Of a DNA stretch of 64,000 nt, positions 18,243 through 26,462 are shown piece after piece. Under the pieces are notes generated by a model. The model worked only from the letters and a program-made list of their open reading frames with translations, was not told the origin of the DNA and did no database searches. The stretch comes from Thermoguttaceae bacterium (lineage in GTDB: Bacteria > Planctomycetota > Planctomycetia > Pirellulales > Thermoguttaceae). The translations under genes were made by a program, and so were the position numbers. Positions within the stretch are counted from its first letter, which is position 1, and each line of letters starts with the position of its first letter. The DNA lies in assembly GCA_017937485.1 (NCBI GenBank), contig JAGBDN010000013.1, positions 1-64,000 of the forward strand, in the 5' to 3' direction.

Positions 18243-19937
18243 TTACTTCGTCGCGGCGTCGGCGGCCTTCACTTCCTCGACGAAAGCGCGCGAGGTCAGC
18301 GGTTCGCCGGTCGATTCCTTGACAAATTCCGGCCAAGGAAGGGAGGCGCCCGGCGCGAAAACCTTTTCTTTCAGGAGCGCGCCGAAGCGTTTCGGGTCGC
18401 CCGCGGCTTCTTTTTCGAGCGAAGCGCGAAGTTGCGCGCCGTAAAGTTCGCCGAGCATATAGTTGTGATAGTAAACCGGAGCGATGACGAAGTGCGGCTT
18501 CGACGCCCAGTCGGCGAGGTTTCGGCCTTCCGGTTGGTCGAGGAGTTGGAAGCGTTCGGTCATTTCCGTCCAAAGTTTGTTCAGGTCTTGCTCCGGATTC
18601 TCGTAAAGCGCCTTTTCGAAGTACGTCATCACCAGCGTCCAGCGGCAGAAGATGAGCTGCTCGCGGAGGCGTTGCTCGCGGAGCGCGACGGCGGCGGCTT
18701 CCGCTTTTTCCGGCGCGACGCCGACGTTGGCGACGAGCCATTGCGGGTCGCGAGCTTTCGCGCCGAACGTCATCGCGATACCTTCGGTCGTGAAGATGTG
18801 GCAAGCGGAGCGGACGTTCGCCGGGAGATCGCGGGCGATGTTGTAGTCGTAAATCGCGTGTCCGAGTTCGTGCAGCTGGGTGTCCATCCACTCGGCGGTC
18901 GGTTTGACGTTGCAAAGAATGCGGACGTCGCCTTCGAGGTTCATATCGTTGCAGAACGCGTGTTGCGTTTTGCCGTCTTTTTCGTAAAGGTCGCTGTTGG
19001 CGAGAATCGGGCGGACGTCGACGCCGATCGAATCGTAAAAGTCGACCGAAATATCGACGATTTCCTCTTTAGTTTTGTCGGCGTAGAAGACGTTCGCGTC
19101 GATCGCTTTCGAAGCCGGCGCTTGTTGGAAGAACGGGTTGTCGTAATGCCAAGGGCGGATTTTGTCGACGCCGAATTTTTCCTTCAGCTCGCCGTCGAGT
19201 TTCGCTTTCATCGACGCGAAATACGGCGCCGTCGAACGGTCGAGTTCGTCGAAAATCGCGATCAGTTGCGCCGGTTCGAAGTCTTGGAACGAAACGGTCA
19301 TTTCCCAATAGTTTTTGTAGCCGAGCGCTTGAGCGGCTTTGTTGCGGAGTTTCGCCAACTCGACCATCTTCGGCGCGACGACTTCGCCGACTTGCTTGAG
19401 CGCGTCCCACATTTCGTAGCGTTTTTGGGAATCCGTTTCTTTTTCCAACGCTTCGAGGAGTTCGTTGTTGGTGCGCTCTTCGCCTTGGTAGACGGCGCGG
19501 TGCGTTTGGAAAATTTGCTCGATTTCGGACGAAAGCTCGACGATTTCCTTCATCAGCTCCGGCGGAAGTTGCGATTCTTCGAACGCTCGCTCGGCGACGT
19601 AAGCGGCGCGCTTTTCCATCGGCGTCGCGTCGACGGCGGCGGCGCGGAGCTTCTTCAACTCGGCGTACTTCGCGGGATCGGCGTGGTACGTCGACATAGC
19701 GAGCGACGCTTCGGCGGACTTCGCGAACGCTTCTTCGGAGCCGGTCGTCATCGCGTCCCACCAAGCGTAGGAGTTCGCTTGGTACATTTTCGTGTAATCG
19801 TCTTGATATTGTCGCATAAACGCGGCGAGGCGTTCTTCCGGTTCGCCGGCGACGGCGTTCGAAATCGTGTTCATCGGGGCTCCAGTCGATAAAATCAAAC
19901 CGCCGACGAGCGCGGCGAAGTAAGGGGCGAGTTTCAT
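18243..19937 (-). CDS. Exported M2/M3-like zinc metallopeptidase (gluzincin)
   Basis: 564 aa. An N-terminal signal peptide (about residues 1-30, hydrophobic core LAPYFAALVGGLILST) points to export; an alternative ATG at codon 22 would remove most of it. The zinc site is QLHELGHAIYDY (HELGH, 356-360) with the third ligand Glu385 in FTTEGIAMTFG, the layout of M2 (angiotensin-converting-enzyme-like) and M3 (oligopeptidase F-like) enzymes. The helical N-terminal half (ALGYKNYWEMTVSFQDFEP) also fits. These enzymes trim short peptides, often as dipeptidyl carboxypeptidases. A minus-strand promoter lies at 20039-20067, and the gene appears to be a single unit. Substrate cannot be told from sequence. 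Confidence 0.88.
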   Translation of the reverse strand: MKLAPYFAALVGGLILSTGAPMNTISNAVAGEPEERLAAFMRQYQDDYTKMYQANSYAWWDAMTTGSEEAFAKSAEASLAMSTYHADPAKYAELKKLRAAAVDATPMEKRAAYVAERAFEESQLPPELMKEIVELSSEIEQIFQTHRAVYQGEERTNNELLEALEKETDSQKRYEMWDALKQVGEVVAPKMVELAKLRNKAAQALGYKNYWEMTVSFQDFEPAQLIAIFDELDRSTAPYFASMKAKLDGELKEKFGVDKIRPWHYDNPFFQQAPASKAIDANVFYADKTKEEIVDISVDFYDSIGVDVRPILANSDLYEKDGKTQHAFCNDMNLEGDVRILCNVKPTAEWMDTQLHELGHAIYDYNIARDLPANVRSACHIFTTEGIAMTFGAKARDPQWLVANVGVAPEKAEAAAVALREQRLREQLIFCRWTLVMTYFEKALYENPEQDLNKLWTEMTERFQLLDQPEGRNLADWASKPHFVIAPVYYHNYMLGELYGAQLRASLEKEAAGDPKRFGALLKEKVFAPGASLPWPEFVKESTGEPLTSRAFVEEVKAADAATK

Positions 19938-20038
19938 TGTCGTTTCGCTTTCTAAAATGACGGGCGTTGCGCGTCGGCGAGTCGAACGAACGGGACTCGA
20001 AGGCCGCTTTCGAGCAAGCGCGAAACCGACGCTTCGCG

Positions 20039-20067
20039 AGTATAAACTATTGTACGCCGCGACGCAA
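20039..20067 (-). promoter_or_regulatory. Sigma70-type promoter for the metallopeptidase gene
   Basis: On the minus strand: TTGCGT, 17-base spacer, TATACT, about 100 bases upstream of the start at 19937. Confidence 0.68.
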
Positions 20068-20195
20068 CGGAGGTTCGCGCGTTTTTAGAAATTTTTCGCT
20101 ATTTTAACGAAACGGCGAAAATTTAACGCGAAGATAGGGGGAATGGGAAAAAACGGCGCCGAGAGGCGGGGAGGTCGCGCCGTTGGACGAAGCGG

Positions 20196-20471
20196 TTAGC
20201 AATAAACGTCGAGGAGGCGTCCGCGTTCGTCGGCGTCTCGCTGGGGACGGGAGGACGGTTCTTCGACGGGCGCTCGACGCGGCGTTCGGCGTTCGACGTT
20301 CGGGACGCGGCTTTTCGGTTCGTCGGCGACGCGGCGGCCGGACGCGATTCCTCGCGCGTCGCGAAGTTGTTTGAGCGCGGCGTTGGAACGCGTCGCGACG
20401 TTGGATTCGCGGCGGAGTTCGACGGGACGGCGTTGCGACGCGAGAATAAGGGCGTGAGCGGCGACGTTCAT
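20196..20471 (-). CDS. Small hypothetical protein
   Basis: 91 aa, no family recognised. It is kept because AAGGA lies 8 bases before the ATG on the minus strand and because the codon choice (CGC, GCG, GAC, CTC, TCG in phase) matches real genes here. The sequence is Arg/Ala-rich and probably largely helical, with LRRESNVATRSNAALKQLRDARGI (residues 18-41) suggesting a short coiled segment, followed by a disordered Arg/Pro/Glu tail. No signal peptide or membrane helix. The stop is about 260 bases before the divergent-side peptidase start, so it may share the downstream transcript. It could still be a chance ORF. Confidence 0.5.
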   Translation of the reverse strand: MNVAAHALILASQRRPVELRRESNVATRSNAALKQLRDARGIASGRRVADEPKSRVPNVERRTPRRAPVEEPSSRPQRDADERGRLLDVYC

Positions 20472-20825
20472 TGCGGCGTTCCTTGGAAGCGTTGGCGGGA
20501 TTATTAATAATTAATGGGGACATTTCTTATATCGGTTTTAAAAAGGCGCCGTTTTAGAGAAATTAGGCGCTTTACATAAAATAAAAATAGAAAAATTGGT
20601 AAAGAGATTAGGTCTATTAGGGTTTTGACGGTTTTAACGGCGCGTTCGGTTGCGAAAGAGGAAACGACGCGTCGGAAAAGGCGCAATTAGAAAAATTTAG
20701 CCGAAAAGATTACAGCGCGACGGCGATACGGCCGAAGATAGGATTAGCGTGGATTTTGTTCCGGCGTCGCGCCTTTTTGGAGGGCGTCGGCGTCTTTTGG
20801 CAAAATTTTTAGCGCGCAAGCTATT
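20472..20825. other. AT-richer spacer between the small gene and the export lipoprotein gene
   Basis: Divergent spacer with lower GC than its surroundings (ATTAATTATTAATAATC around 20500, AAAATAAAAATAG around 20578). On the minus strand a TATAAG hexamer near 20527 could be a -10 element for the small gene, without a clear -35. No ORF is supported. The spacer continues with the hairpin at 20826-20868. Confidence 0.5.
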
Positions 20826-20868
20826 TTCCTGAAAGTTGGGCGGAAAAAACGCCGATGTTTTTCAGGAA
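20826..20868 (+). promoter_or_regulatory. Nested hairpin in the leader of the polysaccharide export gene
   Basis: TTCCTGAAA (20826-20834) pairs with TTTCAGGAA (20860-20868), enclosing GGCG (20839-20842) with CGCC (20850-20853) around GAAAAAA. No T run follows directly, so it is not an ordinary terminator. It lies 120 bases before the start codon and may be a cis-acting RNA or protein site. It matches no riboswitch consensus I can name. Confidence 0.45.
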
Positions 20869-20988
20869 TCGCGGAAGGTTTGCCGGAACGGACTGGATTT
20901 CGAACGGCGAACGCGGAGTTCCGCAGGTAAAGGATCGGTTGTGAATCGGGCCGCGAACGCTCGATTTGAGATGTAAGGACACATAACA

Positions 20989-22320
20989 ATGAAAAAAACA
21001 ATAAAGGCGTTTTGGGCGTGTTTATTGGTTTGCGCGGCGACTAGCGGATGCGTGAGTATTCCGAACAGTCAGACCGTTCCCGCCGGTTACTTCAAAAGTA
21101 TGGTGCACGGCGGCGTTCGTAGCGAAATGGAGCAAATCAACTTCGTGAAGTTGCGAATGGACAAACCGGCCGAAGAACTTTTGGGCCCGAACGACGTGTT
21201 GGGCATTTACATCGCCGGGATTACCGGCGCGGTCGACGAAGCTCCGCCGATTCACAACATCGGCCCGGGCGTTTCGACGAACGACCGTCCGGCTTCCGGG
21301 TACCCGTATCAAGTCCGTTCCGACGGCACGCTGTCGCTTCCGATGCTTCCGGAACCGATTTACGTCGAAGGGATGACGCTCGTGCAAGCCGAAGAGGCGA
21401 TTCGCGCGGCGTACACCTTGAAGCGTCAAATCGTCCGCTCCGACGCGAATATTTCGGTGTCGATGATTAAGCGTCGCACGTACCACGTTACGGTCATCCG
21501 CGAAGACATCGCGGCCGACGACATGCGAACGTCCGGCAACAACGCGTCGATCGCCGGCAAAGGCGCGGCGTATATGGCCGGGATGAGCCGCGGAACCGCG
21601 ACTTCGCTCGAACTTCCGGCGTATCGCAACGACGTCCTCGAAGCGTTGAGTCAAACCGGCGGTCTTCCGGGTTTGAACGCGAAAAACGAAGTCGTCATTC
21701 TGCGCAAGGCGTACAGCGAAGAATTCAGCAAGACCGACTATATGAGCGGCAACCTCGACGTCGGTTACGCGCAAAGCCAAGTCGCCGACCGCTACAACGC
21801 GACCGGCACGATTAGCGACCTTAGCTCCGACCTCGGCGTCGTGCGTATTCCGCTCCGCGTCGGCGCGAACGAAGAGCCGCCGCAACTGACGTCGGAAGAC
21901 GTTACCTTGTACGACGGCGACGTGGTTTACATCCAATCCCGCGAAGCGGAAGTTTACTACACCGGCGGGCTTATCAAGGGCGGCGTCTACCCGATTCCGC
22001 GCGACTACGACCTCGACGTGATGGGCGCGATCGCCACCGCGGGCGGCACCATCGGCGCTTCGGCGGGCGCGGCGGCCTCGAACACTTCGAGCCGCGTCGG
22101 AAGCCTGATTCCGGCGAGCCGCATCCTCGTCCTTCGCGAGGTCAACGGCAAACAATACGCGATTCAAATCAAGCAAAAAGAGATGCTGCGCGACCCGTCG
22201 CAACGTATCTTGATCGAGCCGAACGACGTCATTTTGGTCGAGTACACGCCGGTCGAACTTTGGTTCAATATGATGTACAACATCATTAACGTCAGCGTCA
22301 GCCCGAGCGATTTTGACTAA
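20989..22320 (+). CDS. Polysaccharide export (Wza/BexD-like) outer-membrane lipoprotein
   Basis: 443 aa. The lipoprotein signal ends in CAATSGC with Cys21 as the lipidated residue. The export domain follows, with LLGPNDVLGIYIAGI (the usual start of the Poly_export domain), VRSDGTLSLPMLPEPIYVEGMTLVQAEEAI, and then SLBB-type segments (LEALSQTGGLPGLNAKNEVVILRK; IATAGGTIGAS). A C-terminal stretch VELWFNMMYNIINVSVSPSD could span the outer membrane as the amphipathic Wza helix does. Wza-like proteins form the ring through which capsule or exopolysaccharide leaves the cell. No tyrosine kinase, polymerase or flippase gene is adjacent, so its pathway partners are elsewhere. A terminator follows at 22394. 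Confidence 0.9.
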   Translation: MKKTIKAFWACLLVCAATSGCVSIPNSQTVPAGYFKSMVHGGVRSEMEQINFVKLRMDKPAEELLGPNDVLGIYIAGITGAVDEAPPIHNIGPGVSTNDRPASGYPYQVRSDGTLSLPMLPEPIYVEGMTLVQAEEAIRAAYTLKRQIVRSDANISVSMIKRRTYHVTVIREDIAADDMRTSGNNASIAGKGAAYMAGMSRGTATSLELPAYRNDVLEALSQTGGLPGLNAKNEVVILRKAYSEEFSKTDYMSGNLDVGYAQSQVADRYNATGTISDLSSDLGVVRIPLRVGANEEPPQLTSEDVTLYDGDVVYIQSREAEVYYTGGLIKGGVYPIPRDYDLDVMGAIATAGGTIGASAGAAASNTSSRVGSLIPASRILVLREVNGKQYAIQIKQKEMLRDPSQRILIEPNDVILVEYTPVELWFNMMYNIINVSVSPSDFD

Positions 22321-22393
22321 GCCGGAAACGCGGAAGCGTTCGTAGTTGCCGCCGAGTAACGCGGCGACGGTTCGCAATCGAATCCTTAACCTG

Positions 22394-22434
22394 GAAACGC
22401 GGAGTTTCGCAAGAAACTTCGCGTTTCTTTTTTT
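22394..22434 (+). terminator. Rho-independent terminator of the export lipoprotein gene
   Basis: A 15-bp stem (GAAACGCGGAGTTTC, 22394-22408, with GAAACTTCGCGTTTC, 22413-22427; one G-U pair) closes a GCAA tetraloop, followed by TTTTTTTC. Confidence 0.92.
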
Positions 22435-22562
22435 CTTGAGGAACGTCGCGGCGAAAGCCGTTAAAATCGGCGCGACCGGCGCGACCCGGCGACAATGGAG
22501 CGGCGGCGATAAAAAAAAGACGCAAAATCGAAAAAATCGTCGCGCCAAGGGCGGGGGGCCCG

Positions 22563-22590
22563 TTGACGAAGGACGGGATTGGGGTAAAAT
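22563..22590 (+). promoter_or_regulatory. Sigma70-type promoter for rpsB-tsf
   Basis: TTGACG (22563-22568), 16-base spacer, TAAAAT (22585-22590); a second TAAAAT is 10 bases downstream. It gives rpsB an unusually long leader of about 270 bases, the region where S2 autoregulation acts in other bacteria. I cannot identify a specific S2-binding structure by eye, and I see no other feature between 22591 and 22870. Confidence 0.7.
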
Positions 22591-22870
22591 CGCGTAAAAT
22601 AAGTTTCGCCGTTTAGCGTTCGCCTTGAATCTTGGGCCGACGCGCTTTTCGGCGGCGCGGCGTTCGCGTCGGTTCGAGCGTTCGCGTTGTTTGAAAAAAA
22701 ACCGACGCGACGAACGTTTTTGTCCTTAATTAATATACGCGGGGTAAGAAGCGTTCGTCGAAGCAACCCTAAAATTTTTGAATCGCGTCGTCTAAACGTC
22801 GATTTGGGAGCCTTGGCGAGCGCCGCCGACTCCGCTCGATGTGCCGAACGACGACGAGAAAGGAAGAAAA

Positions 22871-23644
22871 ATGGCCGACGCTCCTCTTTCCATTAAAGCT
22901 TTGATCGAATCCGGCGTTCACTTCGGGCACCGCGCGAGCCTCTGGAATCCGAAAATGCGTCCGTACGTTTACGGTCGCCGCAAGCTGATTCACATCATCG
23001 ACGTTCGCGAAACGGTTCGCGGCGTTCTCCGCGCTCGCAAATACCTGAAGCAAGTCGCCGCCGAAGGCAGCCTGATTCTCTTCGTCGGCACGAAGCGCCA
23101 AGCGTCCGAAACGATCGCGACCCAAGCGCAACGCTGCGGCATGCCGTATGTCTCCGAACGTTGGCTCGGCGGCACGCTGACGAACTTCAACACGATTCGC
23201 AGTCGTCTGAAGCGCCTCGAAGAACTCGAACGCATCATCAACGGCGAAGAGCTTTCGACCTACTCGAAGAAAATGCAAGCCTCGTTGGCGCGCGAATATC
23301 GCAAAATGTACCGCAACTTGAACGGTCTCCGCGATATGAACCGTTACCCGGCCGTTATGGTCGTTGTCGACCCGCGCAAAGAAAAGAACGCCGTTCGCGA
23401 AGCGCGCAAACTCGGCGTCGTCTCGATCGCGCTCATCGACACCGACTCCGACCCGGACGAAGTCGATCTCCCGATCCCGGGTAACGACGACTCGATCCGC
23501 TCGATCGATTTGATCGTTTCCTACCTCGCCGACGCGGTCGCCGAAGGCGTTAAGGAACTCGAATCGCGCAAATTCGAAGCTCCGGCCGAAGAAGTCGCCG
23601 CCGACGCCGCCGCGGACGAAAAAGCGGAAGCCGACGCCGAATAA
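22871..23644 (+). CDS. rpsB: 30S ribosomal protein S2
   Basis: 257 aa from ATG 22871, chosen because AAAGGA lies just upstream and because S2 proteins begin close to the motif [28 protein letters not shown]; an earlier in-frame start at 22841 adds ten unrelated residues. Other signatures are [70 protein letters not shown] and [13 protein letters not shown]. The C-terminal tail is acidic and alanine-rich. S2 is assembled late onto the 30S body. The gene is followed by tsf, the usual pairing, across a 205-base spacer that contains a stem (GCGACGTCG/CGACGTCGC) but no terminator T run. Confidence 0.97.
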   Translation: MADAPLSIKALIESGVHFGHRASLWNPKMRPYVYGRRKLIHIIDVRETVRGVLRARKYLKQVAAEGSLILFVGTKRQASETIATQAQRCGMPYVSERWLGGTLTNFNTIRSRLKRLEELERIINGEELSTYSKKMQASLAREYRKMYRNLNGLRDMNRYPAVMVVVDPRKEKNAVREARKLGVVSIALIDTDSDPDEVDLPIPGNDDSIRSIDLIVSYLADAVAEGVKELESRKFEAPAEEVAADAAADEKAEADAE

Positions 23645-23849
23645 TTTCGGGTTAACGTCGCCGTCGACGCGCCCGCCGACCGATTTTAATTTGCGTCGAG
23701 CTTGGGCGCGACGTCGAACGGCTGAAAGGAAAGAAAACGACGTCGCCTCTCGAAAACGGGAGCGCGGCGCCGTTCTTTAGTCGTCGACGTCGAGTAAAAA
23801 GATAAAACAGATAGAATAGACAAAATAAATAGAATTTAAGGAGCTTAAA

Positions 23850-24656
23850 ATGGCCGCTATTACCGCCGCTATGGTTAAATCGTTCCGCGACAAGACCGGC
23901 TTGCCGATGATGGAATGCAAAAAAGCCCTCGAAGAAGCCGAAGGCAACGAAGAACTCGCCATCGAACTGATCCGCAAAGCCGGTAAGAAAACGATGGAAA
24001 AACGTTCCGACCGCGAAACCGAAGCGGGCCGCATCGCCGTCTGCAGCGCCAACGGCGTTACCGCGATGGTCGAACTCCTTTGCGAATCCGCGCCGGTCGC
24101 CAACACCGTCGAATTCCAAGCGTTGATCGCGAACATCGCGAAGCAACTCGCGGAAGGCCCGGGCGCCGCGACGCCGGAAGAACTCCTCGCGCAAGGCGAC
24201 CTCCAACTCCAATTCGACGACCTCGTCAACAAGATTCGCGAAGTCTTCAAACTGAACCGCATTTGCCGCGTCGAAGGCGCCGCCGGTTCCTACGTCCACT
24301 TCAACAACGTCGACGGCGTCGTCGTCGCGGTTGAAGGCGACAACGCCGCGTTGGCCGAACAAATCGCGATGCACATCTGCGCGATGAACCCGAAAGCCGT
24401 CTCCGCCGACGACTTGGATCCGGCCGTCTTGGCGAAAGAACGCGAAATCGCCGTCGAACAAACCCGCCAACAACAAGCCGGCAAACCGGAAAACATCATC
24501 GAAAAGATCGTCGAAGGCCGCATCAAGACCTACCTCAAGGAAGTCTGCCTCCTCGACCAACCGTTTATGATCGACACGACGAAAACCGTCGGTCAAGTCG
24601 CGACCGAAGGCGGCTTGACGGTCAAGAGCTTCACGCACTGGGTCGTCGGCAAATAG
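23850..24656 (+). CDS. tsf: Translation elongation factor Ts
   Basis: 268 aa. EF-Ts is the nucleotide exchange factor of EF-Tu. The UBA-like N-terminus ITAAMVKSFRDKTGLPMMECKKALEEAEGNEELAIELIRKAG carries the contact region to EF-Tu; SDRETEAGRIAV, the VELLCESAPVANTVEFQALIANIAKQLA core helix and LLDQPFMIDTTKTVGQV are conserved family segments. AAGGAG lies 7 bases before the ATG. It is probably co-transcribed with rpsB. A long hairpin terminator follows at 24802. Confidence 0.97.
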   Translation: MAAITAAMVKSFRDKTGLPMMECKKALEEAEGNEELAIELIRKAGKKTMEKRSDRETEAGRIAVCSANGVTAMVELLCESAPVANTVEFQALIANIAKQLAEGPGAATPEELLAQGDLQLQFDDLVNKIREVFKLNRICRVEGAAGSYVHFNNVDGVVVAVEGDNAALAEQIAMHICAMNPKAVSADDLDPAVLAKEREIAVEQTRQQQAGKPENIIEKIVEGRIKTYLKEVCLLDQPFMIDTTKTVGQVATEGGLTVKSFTHWVVGK

Positions 24657-24800
24657 TTTTCGCCCGATTCGAGCGATTAAGGCGCGTCGCGAAAGCGGAG
24701 CGAACGTCGGCGAACGACGTTTTCGCGAGCGGAATCCGAGTTTCGGCGTTTCGTTTTAGACGAAATTCCGCAATTTCGCGGCGCGGCGCTTGACAAACAA

Positions 24801-24858
24801 GAAACGAAACGTTAAAAAGAAGGGGAAACTCTTCTTGGAGACGTTTCGTTTTTTTTTG
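24801..24858 (+). terminator. Terminator of the rpsB-tsf operon
   Basis: AAACGAAACGT (24802-24812) pairs with ACGTTTCGTTT (24841-24851). An inner stem AAGAAG/CTTCTT lies in between, and a long T run follows. A TTGACA (24790-24795) lies just before the hairpin but lacks a good -10 outside it. The rest of the 24657-24975 spacer shows nothing else. Confidence 0.88.
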
Positions 24859-24975
24859 TTTTAGCGGCTCCTAGGAGCGGGGAATTTTCGCGGTCGTCGA
24901 AAGCGGCGCTTTTCGACGGGCGTTTATCGAATGTTGAGCCGGGCGTCGAAAAGCGCGCCGGTCGAAGGAGGAACG

Positions 24976-26211
24976 ATGAAACGGAGTCGTTGGGGATTTT
25001 TAACGGCGTTGGCGGCGACGGTCGCGACGAGTTGGGCGGTCGCGTCGAATTTAACGGCGGCGGAACCGCAAGAACCGGCGAAGAGCGGCGACGATATCGA
25101 AGTCGTCGCGTATTATTTCGGCAACTATCACGTCGACGCGCGGAACGAAAAGAAATTCGGCCCCGGTTGGACGGAGTGGAAGCTGGTGAAGGAAGCGAAA
25201 CCGCGCTTCGAGGGACACCGGCAGCCGAAAGTTCCGCTTTGGGGATACACGGACTCGGCGAATCCGAAAGATATGGCGCAAAAAATTGCCGCCGCGGACG
25301 AATACGGCGTCGACGTTTTCCTTTTCGACTGGTATTATTACAACGACGGGCCGTTTTTGGAACGTCCGATCGACGAAGGTTTCCTGAAAGCGGAAAATCG
25401 GGACAAAATTAAATTTGCGCTTATGTGGGCGAACCACGATTGGGTCGACATTCACCCGAAGCGCAAAGACGTCGAGGCCGGGCTCCTCTATCCGGGCGCC
25501 GTTACGCCGGAAACGTTCGACAAAATCTGCGATCACGTTATTAACGATTATTTCAAACAGCCGAATTATTGGAAAATTAACGGCGCGCCCTACTTCTCGA
25601 TTTACGATTTGACGCAATTCGGGAACAGCTTCGGCTCCTTTGAGGCGACGAAAGCCGCGATCGAGCGGTTCCGCGAAAAAACGAAGGCCGCCGGTTTCCC
25701 CGACCTGCACTTGAACGCCGTTTATTGGGGCTATCCGAACATTCCGGGCGAAAAAACGCTGACCGATCCGGTCAAAATCGTCGAAGCGTTGGGCTTCGAC
25801 TCGGCGACGTCTTACGTTTGGATTCACCACGTTCCGTTGAATCAGCGCGAAGTCGATTTTAATTGGGTGCGCGACGAATATTTGAAACACTGGGACAACG
25901 CGCGTAACAGTTTTTCGATTCCGTACATTCCGAACGTCTCGATGGGGTGGGACTCGAGCCCGCGCGCTCATCAAGACGACCCCTTCGGCAACTACGGCTA
26001 CCCGTTCACGAACATCATTGTGAACAACACGCCGGAAAACTTTAAGCAAGCGCTCCAAATTACCAAAGAGCGCATCCTCGCCGACCCGGAATCGCCGCGC
26101 ATTATGAATATCAACTGCTGGAACGAGTGGACGGAAGGGAGTTATCTCGAACCCGATACGACCACCGGTTTCAAATATCTCGAAGCGGTGCGCGACGTCT
26201 TTGGCGATTGA
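24976..26211 (+). CDS. Exported GH99/WbsX-like glycan-acting protein
   Basis: 411 aa from ATG 24976, chosen because AAGGAGG lies 4 bases upstream. A Sec signal peptide ends near LTAAEPQE (residues 1-30). The body is a TIM barrel of the glycoside-hydrolase-99-like/WbsX group: VVAYYFGNYHVDARNEKKFGPGWTEWKLVKEAKP at the start, DEYGVDVFLFDWYYYNDGPFLE, FALMWANHDW, and the C-terminal INCWNEWTEGSYLEPD that holds conserved catalytic-site residues. Relatives are usually encoded in glycan biosynthesis clusters or act on alpha-mannosides. With a signal peptide and no glycosyltransferases nearby, degradation is the more likely role here. It is a single-gene unit ended by the hairpin at 26257. Confidence 0.85.
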   Translation: MKRSRWGFLTALAATVATSWAVASNLTAAEPQEPAKSGDDIEVVAYYFGNYHVDARNEKKFGPGWTEWKLVKEAKPRFEGHRQPKVPLWGYTDSANPKDMAQKIAAADEYGVDVFLFDWYYYNDGPFLERPIDEGFLKAENRDKIKFALMWANHDWVDIHPKRKDVEAGLLYPGAVTPETFDKICDHVINDYFKQPNYWKINGAPYFSIYDLTQFGNSFGSFEATKAAIERFREKTKAAGFPDLHLNAVYWGYPNIPGEKTLTDPVKIVEALGFDSATSYVWIHHVPLNQREVDFNWVRDEYLKHWDNARNSFSIPYIPNVSMGWDSSPRAHQDDPFGNYGYPFTNIIVNNTPENFKQALQITKERILADPESPRIMNINCWNEWTEGSYLEPDTTTGFKYLEAVRDVFGD

Positions 26212-26256
26212 CGCGAAAACGTTTGAATAATCGTTAAAATCGGAACAAAGCGACGT

Positions 26257-26298
26257 AAAACCTCGACGGCGAACAAAAAACCGTCGAGGTTTTGTTCT
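26257..26298 (+). terminator. Rho-independent terminator after the GH99-like gene
   Basis: A 13-bp stem AAAACCTCGACGG/CCGTCGAGGTTTT (26257-26269 with 26281-26293) closes an A-rich 11-base loop and is followed by GTTCTTT. Confidence 0.88.
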
Positions 26299-26462
26299 TT
26301 AGGGCGCGTTCTTTCTTGCGTTTTTTTCTTAATCGTTAAAATTCCTCTATCTCCGTCGCGAAAAATTCGTTATACTGCGGGCGAACGCTGTTTTGCATTT
26401 AAAAACGTCGCGAAAGACGCCGCGACGCTTTGAACGACGTAAAATCGAAAAAAGAACGAAAA

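Noticed and set aside
18078..19892. Plus-strand open frame of 604 codons opposite the metallopeptidase
   Set aside because: The minus strand has the signal peptide, HELGH site and promoter. The plus-strand frame has no ribosome site and its first 50 codons run through the 9-nt repeat tract.
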